This document shows, piece after piece, positions 25,170 to 34,200 of a stretch of 64,000 nt of DNA; the stretch's first letter is position 1; each line of letters opens with the position of its first letter. Below the pieces are notes generated by a model. That model was not told the origin of the DNA. It was given only the letters and a program-made list of their open reading frames with translations, and made no database searches. Source of the stretch: Trichobilharzia szidati (lineage: Eukaryota; Platyhelminthes; Trematoda; Strigeidida; Schistosomatidae); the NCBI GenBank assembly GCA_944472155.2, contig OX235279.1:116304110-116368109 (forward strand). Direction: 5' to 3'. The position numbers and the translations under genes are program-made.

Positions 25170-25436
25170 ATTCAAATGAACTGTCGTCAAGATTTGACAG
25201 AATAGTTCTAAAATATTTGGGCGCCGAGTGAGAAGTAGACATTTGTAAAAAATTATATTTGTAGAATCTCAGCGATATTGAAATGAGTAATTCCAACGTT
25301 TCGTTCGGCAATCTGGTCCGAACTTCTTCAGGGAAATTAATCAAAATTAACATAACAGAGGTTTATATATAAAAGGCCAAACGAAACGTTGGAATTACTC
25401 ATTTCAATCTCGCTGAGATTTTACAAATATAATAAT

Positions 25437-25445
25437 TCTCACTCG
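25437..25445 (+). repeat. 9-bp target-site duplication of the LINE, left copy
   Basis: TCTCACTCG, repeated at 29310-29318. Deleting the LINE and one copy restores the PLE sequence 'tctcactcggcgcccaaat' seen in the inverted copy at about 25218-25236. Confidence 0.85.
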
Positions 25446-28400
25446 CCCGGCCGATAACTGCTACCTTGCCGTGGTGGTCGGGCTTGAATGCCGCAGTGAC
25501 CCAACAAGCTAAACTGGCTGGGACTCATGTCCCTGCAGGTCCTACCATGCCAGGAAGGTTGTTTGGATAGCGGTTAGACTAAAAGCAGTTACCATGGGGT
25601 ACATGGGCTCCAGAATCCAATAGGATCAAATGGCGTACGAACCCATATGGGTCACCGGCAACCATGGGAACGCAGCACCTGACGCTGCTCCGCTGCCTTG
25701 CGGATTAGACTCCAAGTCAAAGGCTCGGGGGGGTGGTCCCTTAAGAAAACCACCTGCTTCGGTTTGGGCGCCCGGGCAGTATCTCAGCCCTCACACAATT
25801 AATTAAATGAAGCAACGAACTATCAGTGAAACTCATCGCGCGCTCTTAACAATGCTCTCAAGCAGTAATGATGTCCCAGTTGATATATCTCTTTCCAACC
25901 TTACTTTTATTTTTATACTTAGTTTCCTGTATTTTACCTTTCCTAACCTTGACTTCTTAACCTTCGACAACCTTTCGCCTTTGTCGAGATTCCCAGCCTA
26001 TCCGTGTCGTTTCGAGATGTTAGTGAGTAGTCCTCAAAATGGTTGTTCCCAATGCGACTTCTAACACAGATATCCTGAAACCGCGTGCTGCGTTCAAGTT
26101 GGCTACCTACAATGTTCGGACGCTGATGCAAATCGGACAACAGGCAGGGTTGGCAAGAACTTTGGAAAGCCTCGCTATCTATGTCTGCTGCATTTCGGAG
26201 ACCCGCATTCAAGATCCCAGTGAAGTGCTTCGACTATCCTCTCCATCTGGAAGTTCTAGTAGTATGTACCACCTGCGCTTGTCCGGGGACCCTGTGGCAT
26301 CGGCATCTGGCGTTGCTGGTGTCGGTGTCGCACTGAGCGCTAGAGCCGAAGCTGCACTGCTCGACTGGATTCCCATTAACAGTCGTTTATGTGCTGTGAG
26401 GCTGGGAGGATATACGAAAGTAAGGAGTAGTAGGCCAGATAGGCGGTGTCTATTTGTTGTCTCTGCTTATGCACCGACGGATTGCAGCCCGGATGCAATG
26501 AAGGATGAGTTTTACTACCAACTGAGCGATCTGTTGAAACAGGCGGGTCGGAGGGATATCGTAGTGCTAGCTGGGGACTTGAATGCACAGGTCGGGCGTC
26601 TAAGCTCAGAGGAGAGTCGTCTAGGTGGTCAGTGGGGACTACATGGTCGCAGGTCAGATAATGGAGACCGTCTTCTGCAGCTTTGCGCGGATCACAACCT
26701 ATTTCTAGCCAGCACCAACTTCCGGCACAGCCATCGCCGTAGCGCTACCTGGCGTCCTCCCTCTGCGAACCAAGCTTGGACTCAGATTGATCATATTGCG
26801 GTCAGTTTCCGGTGGCGAGGATGCATACAAGACTGTCGCTCCTTCTGGAGCACATGCCTGGACTCCGATCATGCGTTAGTGTGTGCCAAGTTCGTCTCGC
26901 GATTTGGTGGGGTTCGTAAAAACCGTCGTCTAAGCGTTGATGTGAGCAAACTAGTAGCACCTGCTACTTCTTTGAAATATCAGAATGAGTTGAAAACAAT
27001 GCTTGCCAGCAACCCCCCAAGTAGTATAGATGAACACTGGCTTCATGTGCAAGGTGCCATGCAAAAGGCGAGTGTAGCCGCTTGCGGCTTGAAAGAATGC
27101 TCCGCTAACAACCACTGGGTTTCTGCGAGTTCCTTGCAACTCATGGATGAACGCCGGTCCATTCCGGCTGGCAGTGAATACAACAATCAGCGAAAGGCGC
27201 TCACGCGCAAGATTAGACAGTGTTTACGTAAGGACCGCGAAGCCTGGTGGTCAGAACGTGCGTATGAGATGGAGTCAGCTGCTGCATCTGGCAACAGTCG
27301 GAAGCTGTTCCAACTCATACGAGCCACCGGCAGCAAGAAACAAGGTGTCAGCGAGACGGTCTGTGAGGCAGATGGCACTCCAATTACCAGCCTGAAGAGA
27401 CGCCTGGAACGCTGGGCAGAGCACTTCGGGAAGCAGTTCAGCTGGCCACCAGCTTCATTGTCTACTATCATTAGCCCGAGTGCTCCTTGGTCGGTTAGTA
27501 CCGACCCACCCACCGAAGCGGAGATCCGTAAGGAACTCCAAGTTCTGAAACGCAATAAGGCGCCCGGCCCAGACAAATTACCCCCGGCTCTTTTTAAAGA
27601 TGGTGGCGAGACTCTCATAATGGCTCTAACTGGGTTGTTCAGGAGGGTGTGGGAGACAGAGAGCGTACCATCAATGTGGAACGAAGCCATTATCGTCCCC
27701 ATCTTTAAAAAGGGTCGACGTAATTCCTGTGACAACCATAGGGGTATCAGTCTGTTACCAGTTGCGTCTAAAATATTGGCTGCTGTCATGCTTCGCAGAC
27801 TGTGCAAAATACGCGAAGGATTGATTCGCGAAGAGCAGGCTGGGTTTCGTTCAGGTCGTGGATGCATTGATCATGTGTTCACCCTTCGTCAGTTGTTGGA
27901 ACACCGCCACACGTATTGCAGGTCAACGATCGTTGTGTTTCTTGATATTAGGGCTGCCTTCGATTCGTTGGACAGAACTGTGCTCTGGAACTGTCTGTTA
28001 GAGAGAGGTGTACCTGAGAAATTTGTTAACATCTTGAAAGCCCTATACAGAAACACCTCAGGTAGAGTGAGGGCATACAACCAACTATCACCACTGTTCC
28101 CAACCAACAGTGGGGTTAGACAGGGTTGCCCAATCTCGCCATTTCTCTTTAACTTTGCCATCGACGACATTCTGGAGTCAGCTCTGAAGGATGTGCGTGA
28201 AGGTGGTGTAGATATGCTACCTGGAGATAGACTTTTCGACCTCGAGTATGCAGACGATATCGTCTTACTGTGCGATAGCATGCAGGCTGCCCAAATCGCA
28301 CTCAATCAGTTGGCGATCAGTGTCTGTAAGTATGGTATGTGCTTTGCGCCGTCTAAGTGCAAAGTACTGTTACAAGATTGGCAGGAGCCTGTACCTGCAC

Positions 28401-29309
28401 TCACTCTTGCGGGTGAACCGCTTGAAGTTGTCGATAAGTTTGTGTACCTAGGTAGTTGTGTGAGTGCTGGCGGAGGGGTGACGGATGAGATTTCCAACCG
28501 TATAATGAAAGCTAGGGTGGCATACATCAACTTGAGCCACCTCTGGCGCCGTCGCGACGTTAGCCTGGCTGTCAAAGGTCGGGTATACAATGCTTCGGTG
28601 CGGGCTGCGCTGCTCTACGCCTGTGAAACCTGGCCTCTCCGAGCTGAGGATGTGAGGCGACTCTGCGTGTTCGATCACCGCTGTCTCCGCAGGATTGCTT
28701 GCGTTCGATGGCATCATCGCGTGAGTAATTCTGAGGTTCGGCGGCGTGTGTTTGAACACAGTGGAGATCACCATTCATTGAATGTCGTCATCTGGAAACA
28801 CCGGCTCCGGTGGCTTGGACATGTGCTGCGAATGTCACCCCAGAGGCTTCCGTACAGGTCTCTGTTCGCTAGCCCTGGGACGGGTTGGAAAAGGCGGAGG
28901 GGTGGTCAGCCCATGACGTGGCGTCGTGGGATGAAGGATATTTGTGTTAGATTAGCATCGGTTGGTGTGTCACGACTCCCTGGTTGGGGTCTGAGAGATA
29001 GCTCAAATCGATGGCTCGAAACGTTATCGGATATGGCCAAGAATCGTAATCAATGGCGAATGTGTTGCGATTTCCTTCTTTCTTCCATTCCCGATGATAG
29101 TTAACGAACACTGTTTGAACCTGTTAAGAATGAGTGTTTTCCTTCCAGATGAAGTTCATTATTCGTTCTCTACTTATATATATTTTTTCCTTTCCTGCCT
29201 TCCTTTTTTCTTCATCTATGTTGTTTTATTATTATTGTGTGGCGCATCCTTCTTGGTGCCATATTGTACCAAGTTTTAATGCGTTTAAATAAAATAAATA
29301 AATAAATAA
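25446..29309 (+). mobile_element. Full-length RTE-clade LINE
   Basis: A 3.86-kb insertion bounded by a 9-bp target duplication. It starts with a GC-rich 5' UTR of about 590 bases (cccggccgataactgctacc onward), encodes one ORF of 1021 codons (26039-29104) and ends with a short 3' UTR and an (AAAT)n tail at 29287-29309. Short UTRs, a single ORF and a tetranucleotide tail are typical of RTE elements. The higher GC content stands out from the AT-rich host DNA. Intact ORF and exact duplication point to recent insertion. Confidence 0.9.
26039..29104 (+). CDS. RTE LINE protein: AP-type endonuclease and reverse transcriptase, 1021 aa
   Basis: Performs target-primed reverse transcription: the N-terminal endonuclease nicks DNA and the RT copies element RNA from the nick. 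Endonuclease motifs in order: LATYNVRTL (about residues 21-29), ISETRI (about 51), SAYAPTD (about 141), LAGDLNAQVG (about 176), QIDHI (about 249), DSDHALV (about 276). RT motifs: NEAIIVPIFKKG with NHRGISLLPVASK, EEQAGFRSGRG, FLDIRAAFDS (about 632), SGVRQGCPISPFLFN and LEYADDIVLL with catalytic YADD (about 736-739). The C-terminal part carries VDKFVYLGSCVSAGG, LLYACETWPLR and HRLRWLGHVLRM. No stop or frameshift, length normal for the RTE clade, catalytic residues present: potentially active. The start is the first ATG upstream of the endonuclease; an ATG further upstream at 25807 lies in another frame. Confidence 0.93.
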   Translation: MVVPNATSNTDILKPRAAFKLATYNVRTLMQIGQQAGLARTLESLAIYVCCISETRIQDPSEVLRLSSPSGSSSSMYHLRLSGDPVASASGVAGVGVALSARAEAALLDWIPINSRLCAVRLGGYTKVRSSRPDRRCLFVVSAYAPTDCSPDAMKDEFYYQLSDLLKQAGRRDIVVLAGDLNAQVGRLSSEESRLGGQWGLHGRRSDNGDRLLQLCADHNLFLASTNFRHSHRRSATWRPPSANQAWTQIDHIAVSFRWRGCIQDCRSFWSTCLDSDHALVCAKFVSRFGGVRKNRRLSVDVSKLVAPATSLKYQNELKTMLASNPPSSIDEHWLHVQGAMQKASVAACGLKECSANNHWVSASSLQLMDERRSIPAGSEYNNQRKALTRKIRQCLRKDREAWWSERAYEMESAAASGNSRKLFQLIRATGSKKQGVSETVCEADGTPITSLKRRLERWAEHFGKQFSWPPASLSTIISPSAPWSVSTDPPTEAEIRKELQVLKRNKAPGPDKLPPALFKDGGETLIMALTGLFRRVWETESVPSMWNEAIIVPIFKKGRRNSCDNHRGISLLPVASKILAAVMLRRLCKIREGLIREEQAGFRSGRGCIDHVFTLRQLLEHRHTYCRSTIVVFLDIRAAFDSLDRTVLWNCLLERGVPEKFVNILKALYRNTSGRVRAYNQLSPLFPTNSGVRQGCPISPFLFNFAIDDILESALKDVREGGVDMLPGDRLFDLEYADDIVLLCDSMQAAQIALNQLAISVCKYGMCFAPSKCKVLLQDWQEPVPALTLAGEPLEVVDKFVYLGSCVSAGGGVTDEISNRIMKARVAYINLSHLWRRRDVSLAVKGRVYNASVRAALLYACETWPLRAEDVRRLCVFDHRCLRRIACVRWHHRVSNSEVRRRVFEHSGDHHSLNVVIWKHRLRWLGHVLRMSPQRLPYRSLFASPGTGWKRRRGGQPMTWRRGMKDICVRLASVGVSRLPGWGLRDSSNRWLETLSDMAKNRNQWRMCCDFLLSSIPDDS

Positions 29310-29318
29310 TCTCACTCG
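29310..29318 (+). repeat. 9-bp target-site duplication of the LINE, right copy
   Basis: TCTCACTCG directly after the (AAAT)n tail; matches 25437-25445. Confidence 0.85.
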
Positions 29319-30100
29319 GCGCCCAAATATTTTAGAACTATTCGGTCAAATCTTGACGACAGTTCATTTGAATTATTTTGCTATCGAATTAAATTAACAA
29401 AGAAACTATGTAATTGGTACAATCATCGTGTTTTCAATCTCCGTTGTCTGCAACAGAATGCATATCCTAAATCCGTAGCTGTCGAGTCTCCTGACAACTC
29501 CAATAGGTCGAACAAAGCAGCTCAATATTCAGAAAGAAGACAATGCAATAAGTTCGACAGGGTGCTTCTACTAAACTCCAATCCTAAACATCATAATTTT
29601 GAAAATACGTCTGATCATAAAATTCTAGATACTAGCAGTTTGAACAGACATGAAGGTTTGATGTTAGCTGATGCATAGGAAATCCTGATTAATAAATAAA
29701 GATGGGTATGTATCACTAATTAATAATACTTGGTCAAATTCCTGACTGTCTATATCTTCCTATGGAGACGTTAAGAAATGTTTTACAACTGTTTACACAC
29801 ACACACATGCACACTCTGTTTAAAGTGTTTAACAAAGGTAGACCAATATTTGTAAGTCCGAGGTCAAATTTTGATCACAGCTCATACAATTTTGTTTATT
29901 ATACTTGTTAATACTTGTGTTTATGAATCATGATTGGACAAAGTTTTTAAAAACAAGTGATGTTCCTTTTATATATAAACCTTTGTTATGTTAATTTCGA
30001 TTAATTTCCCTGAAGAAGTTCGGACCAGATTGCCGAACGAAACGTTGGAATTACTCATTTCAATATCGCTGAGATATTACAAATATAATTTTTTACAAAT

Positions 30101-30114
30101 GCCTGTTGGAAATG
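30101..30114 (+). repeat. 14-bp target-site duplication, right copy
   Basis: GCCTGTTGGAAATG, the right partner of 25156-25169. Confidence 0.85.
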
Positions 30115-30345
30115 CTTTTCGTGATGCACCATATCTCTGAACCATACAGAAGCACTCAGTGACTTGACATTAGTGTTGAAAATTCCAATATTGTTCTATA
30201 TGCTGATTGCAGCAAATTTCCACATAGATTCCAGATTAATGGATTTCTGTCATGCCTTTCATAGTCTGGTTTAGAGATCTTCAGCCGCTCCGCCTGTATT
30301 TGAAACGACGGTGGTCAGTTCAGTCAAAGATGTAAGGAATGACTG
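30115..30345 (-). mobile_element. Old RTE relic, 5' part, resumed after the nest
   Basis: Continues the relic interrupted at 25169: 'catacagaagcactcagtga', then 'cttgacattagtgttgaaaa', parallels 18255-18290, and 'cgcctgtatttgaaacgac' parallels 18410-18425 (the TTGGTDED coding segment). Decayed. Confidence 0.8.
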
Positions 30346-31165
30346 ACTTTTCACTAATTGGGAAGCGTGTTACAAATAGGCCTAAATAACAGAAATATGC
30401 TTCCCTTAATTTGTACGATGTATAGCTGGGTGATAAAGATGAATGAATTATCTCTTAAGATATACAACTGACACTTATTTTTGTACTTCAAAAGAGTTTA
30501 GGGCTAGCAGAGAACGACCAGACAGTTTATTCGAATTACTAAAACGACGAACGAGATGGTAAGTGTTTACATGGTCAAACTGTAAGCTGCACCATTTCTT
30601 CAAATTCCTACTAACTGTTGGTTACCAAATAATATCGTCTCACACTAATCATTAAAACTATCAGTTACACATTCAAGTGTTAATAATTTCAAGTAAATGC
30701 AACTAGTTGACAAAATTCGAACTTTCGCATCTTTTCAACAGTGAACAGAATTTTTGAATATCACATAGCTAATTTAATTGGTGGATGGTGACTAACGGTG
30801 GAATCCGGGATGTGCGTTTTGTCCTATTTAGGACTCCCCAAATGGATGTACCTACATTCCCCATATAGGACGAAATGCGCATCCTGAATTCCATTGCTAG
30901 TTACCATACACCAATTAAATTCTAATTACATGCCTAGACATCGTTGAAGCATCTTCACAAGAAGCCGACATGTCAAGCTGAGACCAAGCACTTCGGTCCA
31001 ATCAATCGACGGGAAAACCTAAAATTCTATTAAATCACACCTAATTACCGAATAACTCTTGATCTTCTGCATGGCAAACAGTTCTTATCTTTTAAAAACA
31101 ATTCCCGATCACTCCATTTGACAAGTGCAAGGCAACAATAATCACACAACATTTTCCAAGAATTT
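30346..31165. other. Intergenic DNA with an inverted pair of hammerhead-like fragments
   Basis: At 30768-30912 two Sm-alpha-like tails lie head to head: minus-strand 'agtcctaaataggacaaaac' and plus-strand 'ataggacgaaatgcgcatcc', each followed by a 'gattccac'/'aattccatt' cleavage-side match and 'ccaccaattaaat'. The CUGAUGA side is lost in both. A possible splice-bounded plus-strand exon lies at 30495-30558. Otherwise nothing seen. Confidence 0.5.
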
Positions 31166-31171
31166 TTTATT
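31166..31171 (-). other. Polyadenylation signal of the large gene
   Basis: AATAAA on the minus strand, 79 bases past the stop codon at 31250-31252; position fits the 3' end of that transcript. Confidence 0.6.
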
Positions 31172-31249
31172 AAAATAATTATTCCTCATCAAATTAACAA
31201 TCATCTGTCACGAAAATATGTACTCAGTATTAGAAATTATAGAAACATG

Positions 31250-34200
31250 CTAAAAGTCTTCAATGAGAGAGGCGACATTTACAAATCGATCATCGTATTC
31301 TGTAGCTTCTTTGAAAACTGAAATGAGAAAATAAATTAAATCACTAATTTAACCGCACCAAAAACAAATGAATTTTAAGGGTGAAAATATTGCAGCAATA
31401 GTCGATAGAAGACTGAGTACGTCACTAGGTAGAGCCTATGCTGTAGCTAAGTTGGTTCCCGTCTATTGAACAACATACTCTTTGGTGCAATCAAAAGTCC
31501 ACAGATACCCTTCTTATGTTAACCCCAACTGCATGTACAAATTTAAGTGTATCTGCGGTAGCAGTTAAACTGGGAGAAGAGGAAGAAGGGTACACACACC
31601 GAAAAGCCTACGCCTCAAGGGAGCAGACGCTTACAATAGTGCTATTACCAGGCATCACCTTGACATGGGTCATCAGGTGGAAATCGCAAATTTCTCTAAA
31701 ATTATCAATAGACAAAGAAGCATAATTCTAAAGCTTGTCTAAGCGATCTCTATCAAACGCCTGAAACCCAACTTTTGTGTTCAGAAAGAAGCAGTTATCA
31801 GTCTCTGCTTGCCCTGGTAACTGGAAGCCTTTATTCTCTCCTTCACTTAATTACGTAATCTCTGGCTTTAACATCACCCCCACACTTTGATAAAGATTAA
31901 GTTTGTTTGTAGCTTGTTTCTTTGATTTGAGTTGAACTCAGTACATTGTTACCTAGTTTATTAGTCATTCTGCATCTAACGCACATCTCGTCTTTACTAC
32001 GTAACTCTTTTACCATTGTATGCATACATTTACTTTCTTTAAAGCGTAATTTTCTGAGTACTGTTCACTGAGTCCAGAAATTCCTGTCAACTGACATCAT
32101 GTAAAATTGGTATGTTATAATTGTTTCTGTAGATATACTTAATAATGACTGGCCTGTAAGCAGCTGGTGAGAAGCCATTGAAATAAATGATGGTACCATA
32201 TTATTCTGCAAAAACTGTTGTTCTTGCTTTATTCAAATTCATAAAGGGGAATATATGTATGAACATTCAAAGTAATTTTTTTAAATGGGGAAATGTCAAT
32301 TGAGACTGAATGAAATAGCTAAGAGAAATAGAATAATTAGAATTATTCAAAAGTGTAGTGATATTTTCAGGATGAACACAACAGTGACACTTTATTTGAC
32401 AGTGAACATTTAAATTCCAACCTCGGAACTTATGATTAAGAAATATCCCATGTATTCATTTCGAAAATATCATTAAATTTTTGAACAATCAATCTGAAAC
32501 AGGCAGTTTAAACTACTTAGATTCCGTTCTTTTGGACTGTGAGATGATCAGTGTTGGTAATAAAAAGCACCGAGCTTAAGGGTGTGTCAGCATTGTTGAT
32601 GTCACAGTAAATCCTGAGTATATTTGCTTATCGGACATCATGGAGTGGAATAAGACAAGATATATGTCTCCTGCTAAACAATATCCCTGTACTAGAGAAC
32701 ATGTTAAGAGTATCATAAAAAATCGTATCGTGGTGAGGCAGTCGTCAAAAAAGAGTTTGATCTTAAACCTACAGCATCCTTTACATTCAGCGCGTTATAA
32801 TGAGAAGGTTCAATATCCCAGATTACTTGTTGGTTTCCCTATGGAAACTCCCATTGAACTGAGACCCCTCACTCTCAGACTTTTCAGTGTACATATGCAA
32901 GACGGTGAACACTGTTCAGTTGGAGATACATGTGCATCGACGGTTATCTACCGCTTTTTTCAAGAATTCACTCAAATGGTGTTTGAGCAAAACCACTGAA
33001 CGTCAAAGAGAAATTGCACACCCTAACAATTCTAAAAATATGTCAACAGAGTTAACTGATGCTAAACAATGGCTGTACCGTTGTTCTTTACTTATTTTTA
33101 ATGAAAATTGTTACAAAGAGTTGACTAAAAAATAAAGAAAGTAGAGATATTGCTTATTTATCTACTCATATGTTAATGCATGCAACAAAGAAAACTCCCA
33201 TCCAGTGAAATAATTCATTTTCGTATTAATTTGTTTATTGCATATATCACACAGTGAAATCGTTTTATTTACTGGATGACGTTTCGAACACATTCATATT
33301 AGTTATAACTACACAAAATAGAAATTTGAGTTTCACAGTTTTCTTTATTTCTTCCCATTCGTCGAAAAGGTGGTAAAATTTCCTGTATGTCCAGGACAGG
33401 TGTTGAATCATTCCTATCGCACATGTTTTCTTATCTTATTAGAGTCAACTAATAAGATAAACAATCTAGAAAATAGCTCAGCTATACTACTACATGCATT
33501 TACACACAACTATAAAATATGATGGGATAGGATGACAGTCTTAAAATGAACTATAACGGGGTGGAAAAAGATTTATAGTGAAAAATTAATAAATCGAATC
33601 AGCTGTGATAGGGAATGGATGATTCAACACCTGTCCCAGACATACGCAAAATCTCACTATCCCTACGACGAATGGGAAGGAATAGAGAAAACTATAAAAC
33701 TCAAATTTCTAAGTTGTTTAGTTATAACTAATATGACTGTGAACGATGGATTGTGTTCGGAACGTCATCTAATAAATAAAACTGTTTCACTGTGGTGACA
33801 TATCTAATAAACCAAATAATATGGGGGTACATACTACCATACTATCCATCTCATTGAAATTTTCCATAATTCAGAAAACTCACTTGTCCATCTTATTCCG
33901 AGTAAGCACACTGTTTGAACATATAAAACAATGGTTTACCTCATTTTCATTTTTTTAACCTAATTTCTAACACAGCATTACAGAACTGGTGTTGTTCGAC
34001 TGGGAAAAGCGTACCAGTTCATATAATCAACATGTTAACAAACATAAATCAGTGAAAACACCCAGTGAGAGGTTTAAGAGTTTTTTTTCATAAATTACCT
34101 TGTGAAAGATGACGAAGGTGATACAGAACTGAAGAGTTTGACGAAGCAGAATTCGACAGAGATAGAATTCTATCAACGCCGTTGAGTAGATCATCTGAAA

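Larger units (their letters stand above)
25170..30100 (+). mobile_element. Penelope-like element with inverted terminal block, carrying a nested LINE
   Basis: Both ends carry the same block in opposite orientation: 25376 down to 25170 (minus) and 29975-30100 (plus), with 'ccctgaagaagttcggacca', 'gattgccgaacgaaacgttg' and 'gaattactcatttcaat'. A second, partial plus copy begins at 25378. After removing the nested LINE, an open frame runs from the block into 29319-29680: SAPKYFRTILSNLDDSSFE (frame best seen in the left copy), then WYNHRVFNLRCLQQNAYPKS, ending at a stop near 29678. The 'H..F...C......PK' pattern is that of PLE N-termini upstream of RT. RT and endonuclease are absent, so the element is internally deleted. 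Exact 14-bp target duplications flank it. Confidence 0.7.

Noticed and set aside
27187..27867. 226-codon minus-strand frame inside the intact LINE
   Set aside because: Antisense shadow of the endonuclease/RT ORF; composition mirrors the GC-rich sense strand and no domain is visible.
32640..32999. 119-codon frame as a host gene
   Set aside because: Lies in an intron on the opposite strand between PLE pieces; no recognisable domain, so left unassigned.
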